From positions 682,001-746,000 of the forward strand of contig NC_018208.1 in assembly GCF_000219625.1 (NCBI RefSeq): a stretch of 64,000 bases of DNA. Reading direction: 5' to 3'. The stretch's first letter is position 1; each line of letters opens with the position of its first letter. This document shows, piece after piece, positions 45,200-54,550 of the stretch. The DNA comes from Zymoseptoria tritici IPO323. Lineage: Eukaryota; Ascomycota; Dothideomycetes; Mycosphaerellales; Mycosphaerellaceae. The notes below the pieces were generated by a model that was not told the origin of the DNA, did no database searches, and was given only the letters and a program-made list of their open reading frames with translations. The position numbers were made by a program, and so were the translations under genes.

Positions 45200-46372
45200 T
45201 CACCGCACACACGACGCTTCGCGCCCGAACTCTTCTTCACTCAATCCACAATTCCTCATGAACTCCCTTGTCTGCATCTCCGTCATGCCCTGCAGCTGTC
45301 CCTTCTCCAGCTGCACCAGCACTGGTTCCGGAATACTCCTCGAAAGTCCTTTGAAGTACTCCAGGATTCTCTCCTCTGTGCGGCGCATCGGATTCTCCTC
45401 CGCTGCATCAAGTAGGCAGCCCACCAACTCGGAATTCTTGCCATTCCACCCAACCTTCGGACATACTTTCTCCAGCGCTCGCTGTCTCATCTCTTTCCAC
45501 CCAGGTATCTCTTGCTCACTCTCGTCGTCCTTGAACATGTCATTCACCTTGTCTCCCTCGTCTCCGTCTATTCCACCCTCAGCACCAGGATTGAAACCCC
45601 ACGCAAACGCCTCGTCCAAAATTTCCTTCCCGTTTGCCCTGTAAATGAGATATTGTTCCAAGCAGGCCTGCAGCATCCACCCGACGGCCAGATCGCACCA
45701 AGTTTTGCTTACGGAAATGTTGAGCAGGTTTTGAAAACTGGCGGAGAGTCGCATGAAGAGAGGAAGCAGGTCGAGGAGGGAGATGGAGGAGGGCTGGCCA
45801 TAATGAGAGGGCGTGGTGCTTGGTTTGGTGCCAGCGATGACCGAATTCTGGTGGAGGACGCGCGCGCGCTGGCGGACGATATGTTCGGTGGGTATTGAAA
45901 GGGTTTCAGACAAGTGATCCGTCGAGTGGTCGGCGGTGGGTCGGTATTTCGCAGACTTGATCCAGTCGTGGGCTCTGGCGCGATTCTGGTTGCGGAGCGC
46001 AGAAAGGGACTTGAGCGGCGGAGTGGTGTTGTTGAGAGTCAGTCGTTGGGTGAAGAGCGTCACAACCTGGAGAAGGAGTTCACGGAATCGGATCTCTGCG
46101 TCAAGTTTGTAGCGTGGATATCGGGTGTTGAAGAGAGCGAGGAACTCGTCGACTTGGCTTAGAGCGCGGTCTACAGGAGAGATGTCGTCTTCGTGGACGC
46201 GGGCGGAAGTGTTGGGGTTGTCGAAGCAGATATTGATCGCTTGATAGATCAAGTAGTCGAGGATCATGTGGTCGACTTCAAGGGATGTTGCGATGTCATC
46301 GTTCGTACGAGTCGCCAGGGAGCTTGGAGCTCGCGGATCCAAGCGAACGCGTTTTCGCGGTGGTTCTTCCAT
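45200..46372 (-). CDS. Conserved-looking hypothetical protein
   Basis: I do not recognise the family. It is a single frame of 390 residues starting MEEPPRKRVRLDPRAPSSLA at 46372; the basic RKRVRLD could be a nuclear localisation signal. The rest is mostly helical: DHMILDYLIYQAINICFDNP, ELLLQVVTLFTQRLTLNNT, SLLDLLPLFMRLSASFQNLL and CDLAVGWMLQACLEQYLIYR. An acidic linker (GGIDGDEGDKVNDMFKDDES) precedes a C-terminal helical domain with EERILEYFKGLSRSIPEPVL. There is no signal peptide or membrane helix. The well-ordered alternation of helices and the clean ATG argue for a real gene. Confidence 0.7.
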   Translation of the reverse strand: MEEPPRKRVRLDPRAPSSLATRTNDDIATSLEVDHMILDYLIYQAINICFDNPNTSARVHEDDISPVDRALSQVDEFLALFNTRYPRYKLDAEIRFRELLLQVVTLFTQRLTLNNTTPPLKSLSALRNQNRARAHDWIKSAKYRPTADHSTDHLSETLSIPTEHIVRQRARVLHQNSVIAGTKPSTTPSHYGQPSSISLLDLLPLFMRLSASFQNLLNISVSKTWCDLAVGWMLQACLEQYLIYRANGKEILDEAFAWGFNPGAEGGIDGDEGDKVNDMFKDDESEQEIPGWKEMRQRALEKVCPKVGWNGKNSELVGCLLDAAEENPMRRTEERILEYFKGLSRSIPEPVLVQLEKGQLQGMTEMQTREFMRNCGLSEEEFGREASCVR

Positions 46373-47155
46373 GCTACTAGCGACACTCTGTGGAACAAGA
46401 CCAAGTAGTTCTCGAGATCGCCGTCCAAGGTGATTATGCTTCTCTTTCTATGGTCGGCGCTCGTGAACCTACGCGCTACGGCGGTTCCACGCGTTTCAGG
46501 CTTCGTTTCGGGAGATAGCGTGGGCGGTAAAGCATTATTCACGAGCGAAAGTGGAGGGAGAGGTTTCCTAGAGAACCGACAAATTCGTGGATGGTGAGTG
46601 AATTGCAGCGATTGTGATTGTCGTCGTGAAGGCATTGGAAGGTGAAGTCGGGCAATCTAGCGGCCCGCTTGTGAAGCAGTTCCGATCTCTTCCGTTCAAC
46701 TACAATCCACCAGACTACTTCACAATACCATCCTCACCAACCTCATCATTGCAATTCCGTCGCTGCCATCAAGTCTACAAGCACTCGTGTAGCCGCCGTC
46801 GAGTACTCCTCGGCGTTGCTCTTCTCGCCGGCGCATGTCGCCGCAGAAGCATTGGCTGCGAGGCCCTCTCTGCGCTTGCACAGGCACTGCAGCACTCATA
46901 TCGCTGTGCAATACGTCAAGCTGCTTCATTCACTCGGCCAAGAGATTGTCCGCAGTCGTTTGCCAGAAGTCTGCTGTGTCGCCACAAACGCACGTTTGCG
47001 CCAGCCCACTGACGCAGTTCCGGTTTCTGCACTGCCCTGTTTGTTTGGAGTTGTGACCGCCGCGCTCCTTTTGTACGGACAACAGCCACGGTTTCATTTT
47101 TCACTTCTTCTCCCAACATCATTCTTTCCTATCTTCCACTGATCAGACGACCATC
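46373..47155. other. Intergenic: divergent promoter of the hypothetical gene and GH18 chitinase
   Basis: Both genes start outward from this 783-bp gap. The last 60 bases before the chitinase ATG are T/C-rich (cttcttctcccaacatcatt). No other feature is recognised. Confidence 0.5.
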
Positions 47156-48674
47156 ATGTCAAACATTCCAGGCTTCCGCAGTGTCGGCTATTACGTGAAC
47201 TGGGCGATCTATGGAAGAAATCACCAGCCTCAGGACATTCCCGCGGACAAACTTACGCATGTTCTCTACGCATTCGCCAACATTCGTCCTGAGACTGGCG
47301 AGGTGTACTTGACCGACGGCTGGTCAGACACGGACAAGCACTATCCGAGCGATTCGTGGAATGACACTGGAAACAATGTTTACGGCTGCATCAAGCAATT
47401 TTACCTTTTGAAGAAGCGGAACAGAAATCTCAAAATCCTCCTGAGTATTGGCGGCTGGACCTACAGCAGCAACTTTGCCGTGCCTGCATCCACCGAGCAA
47501 GGCCGCCGAACCTTCGCCACGAGTGCCGTATGCTTGCTCAAGGATCTGGGTCTAGATGGATTGGATGTCGACTGGGAGTATCCGAAGAATGACGCGGAGT
47601 CGGGCGACCTCGTGAAGCTGCTCCAAGCAACTCGTTACGCGCTGGATGAATACTCGAACACTCTTCCGGAAAGACCGCATTTCGAGCTCACCATTGCCTC
47701 GCCTGCCGGGCCTTCCAATTGTCAATGGCTGAGAATGCGCGAGATGGACCAATACCTGGACTTCTGGAACATGATGGCTTATGATTTTGCCGGGAGCTGG
47801 GATTCCACTGCCGGTCATCAAGCCAATGTGTATCCAAGCAAAGACAGCTCCAAAAGCACACCCTTCAGCATCGACTTTGCTGTCAAATACTACCTTCAGA
47901 ACGGCGTGCATCCAAGCAAGATCGTGCTTGGAATGCCGCTCTACGGCCGCGCGTTCCAGCAGACAAAGGGACCTGGCAAATCCTTCAACGGCGTTGGCGA
48001 GGGAAGCTGGGAGAACGGCGTGTGGGACTACAAAGTAAGTTTTTCACACTCCATCACAACACTGCACCACACCTTCCACTCTCCTCCTGAAATGATGACA
48101 AAGAGCAATGGAGCCTGCTCGTCCTCGCGATGGGCGCGGACACGCGACTAACCTCTTCCTTCAATGGAACGATGGTTTCTGCGTTCCGAAGTGCCGCGTC
48201 TACAGGCCGTGACAAGCGAAGTGGATCACACCTCCGCTTCGCAACCAATAACTTGATCTAATCTGACACTTTCCTTCACCATTCATTATGTCGCCCTCCA
48301 CAATTCTCACACGGAGTGCACTGACATCCTCCTCACAGGCCCTGCCTCGGCCCGGCGCCAAAGTTGTAGAGGACACCTCCGCTATAGCATCCTACAGCTA
48401 TGACTCTTCCACCAAGACCATGATCTCCTACGACACGCCCGCCATCGCGGCAAAGAAGGTCGAGTACATCCAGCGGAACAATCTGGGTGGCGCGATGTGG
48501 TGGGAGACGTCGGGCGATAAGGTGCCTGGTGGAGGAGGCGGGCAGAGTTTGATTGCTTTGACGGTCGATGGACTAGGAGGGTTCGAGGGGAGGCATATGC
48601 AGAGGAAGGAGAATTGTTTGAATTACCCGGGGAGTAAGTATGATAATTTGAGGGGTGGTATGAAGGGCGAGTGA
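47156..48674 (+). CDS. GH18 chitinase, non-secreted
   Basis: This is an endochitinase of the fungal GH18 family. Exons are 47156..48034 and 48339..48674, separated by an unusually long 304-nt intron (GTAAGT..CTCACAG). The join closes to 404 residues. The TIM-barrel landmarks are complete: [15 protein letters not shown] at the N-terminus, [17 protein letters not shown], the catalytic [10 protein letters not shown] with D134, D137, D139 and Glu141, [19 protein letters not shown] and the final [15 protein letters not shown]. The protein begins directly with the barrel ([16 protein letters not shown]) and has no signal peptide, as in cytoplasmic fungal chitinases thought to act in autolysis or turnover. 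It converges on the Sds23-like gene. Confidence 0.92.
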
Positions 48675-48945
48675 GATGAGGCATGGAGGGACGGGTGTTG
48701 GACAGTCGCGATTGAGCACCGGACTCCATATTGCAAACTTGAAAGGCGCATCACAGTCGTCATGAATTCGTTTCTTCCATTTCGCCGCCAGCGCCGATGC
48801 TACGTGCAGTAATGCTAACAAGCACAATGACTCCAGTCATGTCATGCAATGCTTCAAGGTTCTGTGTCCTTCTCAATGCAAATCACGTTCCCACTTTCGT
48901 CTCGCCGTCGCGTTGCTCTTCTCCTCTGTGCCTATCGATCCATTC

Positions 48946-50772
48946 TCACCTCCCGCCTGGGCCTCTGTCCCGACTTTGACTCGATGCTCGATCACGCCCA
49001 ATCTCGCTCCTACTCAGATCCACACTCTGCCGCAGCGCCTCCACGCTCGGCCTCGCTATGCTGTCCATGCTAGGCCTGACACTTGAAGAACTGCTCTGCC
49101 TTCTCCTTCTATTCCTCGTCTCCTCCGGATCACCGGGCGAAAGTCCACTCGCTCTCGCGAACAAGTTCAGAATATCCGTCAACGACACGACGCCTGAGAG
49201 TCGGCCGCTCATACTCGCTCCAGGTAAGCTGCTCGCTGAGACGGCGATGCTGGGCGATGCAGGCACGAGGTTCGGAGGTGTGGATTCGGAGATGGAGCCG
49301 TGGCGGGCAGGTGTTGTGGTGGCTGTGGAGTGTTGGATCACAGCACTGTTGGAGAGGCTGGACGCGGGCGAGGCGTGGTGAAGACCTGGTGAGGGTGGGA
49401 CGCTGGTGGATGGTGAAGGCGCATCGACGATCCACATTCTGTGGCTTCGCGTAGCGCACAGCTTGGCGACTGTGTGGGCAAGCGTACTGAAGGGCGTGAC
49501 GTGGAAGACGGGATATGAGTCTTGACCATCGTAGACGCCGCGTTCGGTGAGGATGACGGAGATGAAGTGGAGGCAGGTGGAGGAGAGGAGAGGGATGGCG
49601 GAGGTGTCCGTGAGGAGCTGCGATGTGTTAGTGGGTTGTCGAGGACTGCGGAACATGAAGCTGAATCTCACCCGCACGTCTACCTGTGAGACGTTCCCGA
49701 CCACATGCCCTTGACTGTCTAATACCGGCAGAGATGTGATACCTTCTGCGTGCATTAGTCGCAAAGCGTCGGCCACCGGCTTGTCACCATTGATGGCAAG
49801 CACCTCCTTCGCTCCGAGATCCAGATCCTTCAATGATAGCGAGTAGAGGTTTTCCGTCGCAGCGAAGCTCCTGTGATTCTCCCAGAAAAATCTGACCAGC
49901 CTCAACTGGCTCAGCACACCAATCGCCTCGCTCGTTCCCTCTTTACAAACGACAACTCTGTGGTGTCCACCGCCTAACACTTCCATCGCCTGTGACAACG
50001 TCGCGGTATGTGGTAGAAACTCCGGCTCTTCTCTTGCTCCAAGATGATCTGTAACATCTGCCAAAGGTATAACATCACCACTGCGTGCCCGCTCTGCTAT
50101 CCTCGCGGCCTTCTCATCCGGCTGTACCAAACCCAGTACGAGAAGGAGATATGCGTTCAGATCCGAGTAGCCAAAGGTTTGTATCACTGTCTTCGTCCTC
50201 GTGGACTCCCTCACCAGCACAACATTCGGCGCACCCGACCGGATGAGCAGCTTCGTGGTATCCTCAATACTAGTGGAGAGCTCTACGAAGCGAACCTCAT
50301 TCGGGTCGATGATCTCCTGGAGCTCGATCCGCCGCCAGTCTCGGCCTTTGAATCGCTCGTCCGCACCGTTCGACTTGCTAGAGGGATGCATGAGGAGTTC
50401 CGTCAATGTCGAGCCGGAGACGGAGTTGTTGCGCGTCAGGCGAGGAGAAGCGGGATAGCGGACGTTGGGGTTCTCTGCGAAGGAGGAGCGTTTCGAGACA
50501 GATGGAGAGGGTGTTGCGATGAAGCTCGACTCCCGGCGTGGGGTGTGGTGGGGCGTCGTCTGCGGGGGACTGGCCAAGTTGGTGGTGTTGATCTGAGCCG
50601 GGCGGTGGTGTTGTGAGTGGTGGGGTGACGCGCGATGATCCACTGAGCCGCGTCGAGATGAGCTCATCGGGGGCTTGGGAGGAATGTGGAGGGAGGGCGT
50701 CGTGGTCTGCGCGGCGGTGGTGGCGGAGTTGAAGACGCTGGCCTCGGAGTGGTCGGTGTCCCGTTGAGCCAT
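48946..50772 (-). CDS. SDS23: Sds23/Moc1-like CBS-domain protein
   Basis: Sds23 proteins bind adenine nucleotides through CBS domains and inhibit PP2A-type phosphatases, linking nutrient status to cell-cycle progress. The frame is open throughout from the ATG at 50772, but a standard intron sits inside it at 49618-49671 (54 nt, GTGAGA..CTAACACATCGCAG). Removing it restores the conserved GNVSQVDVRLLTDTSAIPLL and gives 590 residues. The N-terminal 140 residues are Ser/Pro/His-rich. CBS units are visible around RRIELQEIIDPNEVRFVELS, LPHTATLSQAMEVLGGGHHR, LAINGDKPVADALRLMHAEG and YPVFHVTPFSTLAHTVAKLC. The C-terminus is Ser/Arg-rich. The gene converges with the chitinase, with 271 bases between stops. 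Confidence 0.88.
   Translation of the reverse strand: MAQRDTDHSEASVFNSATTAAQTTTPSLHIPPKPPMSSSRRGSVDHRASPHHSQHHRPAQINTTNLASPPQTTPHHTPRRESSFIATPSPSVSKRSSFAENPNVRYPASPRLTRNNSVSGSTLTELLMHPSSKSNGADERFKGRDWRRIELQEIIDPNEVRFVELSTSIEDTTKLLIRSGAPNVVLVRESTRTKTVIQTFGYSDLNAYLLLVLGLVQPDEKAARIAERARSGDVIPLADVTDHLGAREEPEFLPHTATLSQAMEVLGGGHHRVVVCKEGTSEAIGVLSQLRLVRFFWENHRSFAATENLYSLSLKDLDLGAKEVLAINGDKPVADALRLMHAEGITSLPVLDSQGHVVGNVSQVDVRVRFSFMFRSPRQPTNTSQLLTDTSAIPLLSSTCLHFISVILTERGVYDGQDSYPVFHVTPFSTLAHTVAKLCATRSHRMWIVDAPSPSTSVPPSPGLHHASPASSLSNSAVIQHSTATTTPARHGSISESTPPNLVPASPSIAVSASSLPGASMSGRLSGVVSLTDILNLFARASGLSPGDPEETRNRRRRQSSSSSVRPSMDSIARPSVEALRQSVDLSRSEIGRDRASSQSRDRGPGGR
49618..49671 (-). other. 54-nt stop-free intron of the Sds23-like gene
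   Basis: The donor is GTGAGA, the branch is CTAAC and the acceptor is CGCAG. Its length is a multiple of three and it has no in-frame stop, so a retained form would simply add 18 residues between two conserved CBS-domain strands. Confidence 0.75.
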
Positions 50773-51206
50773 GCTTTCCGTCCTATTCTTGCTTCCTTCC
50801 TGATTGAAAAGAGTTGTCGTAGACCCAACCTTCTATGCAACCTTATTCTAAAGTACCGAAGTGTATGTAACGAAGTGAAGGGAAGCAACTCATTCGTTCT
50901 GGGAGTGATGCAGAGATGGACCCGAGACTGGCAAGAGGATGGACGTGATCAGGGTATAGGTGGTTTATGTTTGTAGAGTAAATACATCCTAGTTCAGACC
51001 GCCGCTATAGCAGACATCCTTGCGCTGTGTTATCATTGAAGCTGTGGGACCCCTGACCCCTCCTTTAAAGCTTAAGTCCCGAAGTCCCTCCACAACCAGG
51101 CCAAGACAAAAGGTCCTCGAGCTGCATCTGGCAGAGATGGCCGCGTGTAAGAAATGCATGAGGATGTACTAGACAGGCGTACAGGTAGTCTGTTCGATAC
51201 GCAAGA
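50773..51206. other. Intergenic: Sds23 promoter
   Basis: No gene is recognisable here. The Sds23-like gene starts leftwards from it. Confidence 0.5.
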
Positions 51207-52510
51207 TTGTCGTGCTTGCAGGTATTCCGGCAAAACATGCCAAAAGGAAAGAGGTCGCGTGCCGAGGCGCTAGTATGGCCTAGCGCCATCTTTGTCAGAG
51301 CCGGCATTAAAGTGCATAATCCGAACGATGGAAGAGAGTTGGACCAGACGCTGGCATCGACACGTAGTGCCAGAAGAGTGCTCACCCGCCTCAGGAAGGA
51401 TGTGTCGTGGACTGTGTGTCAACGATGTCACAAAGACCGGACAATTGAATTGTCTGGCATTCCTTTGTCAAGAACGTCTTGTCCCTCTGCGTTGCGCACG
51501 AAAGGCTGATTGACAACCTTCACAGCACCAGTCGCATCAACGGCAGCACAATTCTCTCGGCTTCGGAGTCATGGGCTAGGTTGAACCACAGCTTTCGATA
51601 CTTGCAGCATATTACTGCGCCGAAAGTGTACAACAGTCCGTGGTCAACACATTTTGCTCATACAGCTTTCCTCCAGTCCGATTCTGCAGTTCCGGACGAA
51701 GCACGCAAGTTCATTCCGGAGCCTGTCTACCCTGCCAGTCGATTCGAAGCATCTCCAGACTTGAAATCAGCAGCGCAGCGATTCGACGTCCCGTCTTGGC
51801 TGTCGATCATCACATCAGCACAAGGCATTACGGATCTCCGCAATCTGCAGCAAAACTCGGCTCGTCGATCGACTATCAACCTTCACAACCTGCAGAGCTA
51901 CAGACTCGATGCTGCGGACAGCTTCGACTTCGGCTACAGGAAAATGACTATAGAATTTCGTCAGCATGCCGGAACACTACAGTCTCAGGAGACACTTTCT
52001 TGGCTGAGAGTTCTTGCGAGTCTCTTCCAATACGCCCACGACAATAGGGAACCTGACATACCGAAGCTGTGCCTGAACAACTGGGCCGACCCGAGCATGG
52101 ACAGCATAGACTTCCTCATGATGGTCGGAGTCGATGCCGGCACGATCAAGCACTATGAACACGTCTTGGGCGTGTCCGTTTCCCAAACATACGCTGACTG
52201 CATTCGACGGGAAGAACAAGCCGCAGTGTCGAGGGACTCATGGGACCAATATCTCACGCCTGTTGCCCTGGAATTGATTGAGACACGCACGGCGGGTATA
52301 TCCCCGTGGAATGTCACTTCGGTCATTCGAGAGAAGTTTGCTCGCGGAGGTTACGGCCAGTTTCCTGCATGCTATCTGGCGGACATGAGGCTTCACAAAG
52401 CCGCTGTGGACATCTTGACGGTCGGAACTCGTCCTTCTTGGGCAACATTGCCATCCAGGGATTCAGCCATCGATCTCCGTGCAAGTTTGTTTGATTCAGT
52501 CAGAAAGTGA
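51207..52510 (+). pseudogene. Decayed putative amidoligase (Amidoligase_2-like)
   Basis: Fungal amidoligase-like proteins are predicted ATP-grasp-related ligases of unknown substrate. The C-terminal ~350 codons are intact: FVKNVLSLCVAHERLIDNLH, STINLHNLQ and the hallmark TIEFRQHAGTLQSQETLSWL, ending at a stop at 52510. Upstream the family pattern continues only in pieces in different frames: FVRAGIKVHNPNDGRELDQT (51285-51345), then RWHRHVVPEECSPAS, then CVNDVTKTGQ near 51420-51450. Frame breaks lie near 51345 and at the repeated AATTGAATTG around 51445, where a stop also enters. The intact 3' part has no early ATG (its longest frame starts at TTG). The N-terminal GVELE-type segment and the His-rich loop are not recognisable. 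I read this as a pseudogene; alternative splicing cannot easily explain it. Confidence 0.6.
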
Positions 52511-52839
52511 TTAGGTTCGCTGATAACCTAGTCTTCGTGGCGACATATCATTTGGAACTGAATGCTGCTTCCATCGTACGTATTTTCGAATTTCATATGC
52601 ATTTGCTTCCAAGACCTCTCTGAACACGTTGACGTGTAGAACGCCGCGAGAAACTGAGATCGGCGCATCGCGAATCAGCGAGTCAACGTTGCCCTTTGGT
52701 AGGTTGTGCGTTGACACGATCAGGTTGTACCAGTAACTATGTGAAATGAATTATTAACAAGCATAGTAGATTTCATCAGTCCAGCATCGCTGTTCTGTCT
52801 CATCCCACTTCCTCAACACGGCAAAAATCAATTTGCCGA
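52511..52839. other. Intergenic
   Basis: The 3' flanks of two convergent coding regions lie here. No feature is seen. Confidence 0.5.
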
Positions 52840-53859
52840 TCAATCCAAAGACGCTGGGTCGACCGTCCTCGCCGCGGTATCGCAATCCTCAGGATTGTTC
52901 CCAACATTCTGCGCACACGCGCTGAACCCATCCACGTCCTTGTATATCCCGCTCTTGTCCGGGCTGGCCTGCATGAACTTGCCCGTCACCACACCAACAC
53001 CATCCGCAGCCGGTCCCATGGTGACCTGTCCGTTCCTCAAAACCGGCAGCGCGGTGGCGTTGTTGAAGTAGTACGTGTTCCGCTGACACAGACCACTGGG
53101 CAGCAGGATGGGAGTGCTGATCAACTTCTTGATCGTGCGGGCTCCGATTCGAGAACTGTCGGCAGTCTTGAACGAAAAGTCGAGGGCTTCGGGGTATACA
53201 CCCGGTCCGGAGATGGGATTCGGGAGGATGGCCCACGCCACTCTCGCGCTGTTGGTGCCGGAAGCATCGGTCATGTACGCCGCGGCCTTGGGAGCGAACT
53301 GTCCCAGCCGGACGGGTGCGCCTCCAAATAGCAGTGGAGAGGCTACGGTTGGGACGAGGCCGTTCGGGAGAGGACCGTTGGGTCCCGCGAGGTATTGCAC
53401 GATCGAGGCCGAGAGGGGAGCGTCGCTGTTGCCCCTTGCGACGTAAGGAACGAAGACTGTGCCGACGAGAAGGGCGCCGTCAATCTGAAGCGCGGTCAAG
53501 CGAGTGTCGTCGGTGTAGCCGCTGGTGACCAGAACTGGGTGCATGCCTTCGGGAAAGCCGTTGGGGAAGAAGTCTGGGTCGGATTGAGATTGGATATCGA
53601 GCAGTCGGAGGTTTGCCAGAGGGTACGCCTCTTTTGCGGCTGCAAGAGCGGTGTCCTTGGGGACTGGGACGACGAACCATGCTGAACGGATGTTAGTATT
53701 GGAGCAGGAAGCGGGAATTGAGAGGAGTAACGTACTGTTGTTCGAAGTCATCGTGCGGACATTTGGGTTGTAAGCGGCAACAGTGTTCAGGCATTGAGCC
53801 GACACGAATGTCGCCACCGAGGCGGCCAGCAGGGCCAGAGACGAGCGAAGCGACGGCAT
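52840..53859 (-). CDS. Secreted hypothetical protein
   Basis: The start is the ATG at 53859 (MPSLRSSLALLAASVATFVSA), a textbook signal peptide with likely cleavage before QCLNTV. A 54-nt intron at 53682-53735 (GTACGT..CTAAC..TTCAG) is removed from an otherwise open frame, giving 321 residues with MTSNN joined to TWFVVPVP. The mature protein is rich in small residues and prolines. It contains HPVLVTSGYTDDTRLTALQI, DGALLVGTVFVPYVARGNSD, RLGQFAPKAAAYMTDASGTN and two or more Cys pairs near the C-terminus (FSACAQNVGNNPEDC). The DDTRLTALQI-type strands recall ligand-binding beta folds such as the acetoacetate-decarboxylase superfamily, but I cannot assign a family. It has no GPI signal and is probably extracellular. 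Confidence 0.7.
   Translation of the reverse strand: MPSLRSSLALLAASVATFVSAQCLNTVAAYNPNVRTMTSNNSTLLLSIPASCSNTNIRSAWFVVPVPKDTALAAAKEAYPLANLRLLDIQSQSDPDFFPNGFPEGMHPVLVTSGYTDDTRLTALQIDGALLVGTVFVPYVARGNSDAPLSASIVQYLAGPNGPLPNGLVPTVASPLLFGGAPVRLGQFAPKAAAYMTDASGTNSARVAWAILPNPISGPGVYPEALDFSFKTADSSRIGARTIKKLISTPILLPSGLCQRNTYYFNNATALPVLRNGQVTMGPAADGVGVVTGKFMQASPDKSGIYKDVDGFSACAQNVGNNPEDCDTAARTVDPASLD
53682..53735 (-). other. 54-nt stop-free intron of the secreted-protein gene
   Basis: It has canonical ends with a CTAAC branch 15 bases before the acceptor. It is a multiple of three and free of stops, so retention would insert 18 residues shortly after the signal peptide. Confidence 0.7.
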
Positions 53860-54550
53860 GGTGGATGTTGGTATGCTAGATGAACAGCGCCGACGATGGC
53901 TTGCGGAAGAGGGAATATAAGCACCATGGCAAAACACAGCCTCAAGACGACGCGAAGCGTCATCCTGTATTTTCATGTGCGGTGCATCGATTGGGCCCCG
54001 TGCCACGCAACGGCAATCTCACCCATGAATCAGGCTGTTGATCTCGATTCTTGAACTTCTCAAAAAAAAGTCCCTCGCGGCCGGTCTCTCAACATAATAA
54101 TTAATAAATGCGCAACGACTCGTACACCGCCTCTACGAGCGTTAGTCACAAGTCGTTTCCGAGGTTCTTGTGATAGAACAGGTCTGGTAACGATGACGCG
54201 AAAGTCATGCCAACCACAAAAACGTGTCGAGCAAGGCAAATTATGCATGAGGGACCTTACAATTCTCGCTGAAACGGCCCTGCGGCTCAGAATCGGCAGT
54301 GTTTATGTTGAAGCACGCACGCTGCCAGATCATTCGAAGGAGCTCTGATAAACAGGATGTTTCGTCCTGGCCACCCGCGACAATTGGATTTCACGTGTCT
54401 TGATTTCAACATGTTCCGTATCAGAACTACGTGTTTGATGCAAGACATGAGCTCGTAGAAGTAACGTAGGATGTGCTACAGCAGCATCGAATCGGACCTC
54501 TTCAACGATATAGACTTGGCATCGAATTGCATGCCAAACGGCAGCTTCTC
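53860..54550. other. Intergenic
   Basis: This is the promoter of the secreted-protein gene and the 3' flank of the S41 peptidase. An A run (aaaaaaaa) is at 54061-54068. Nothing else is recognisable. Confidence 0.5.
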
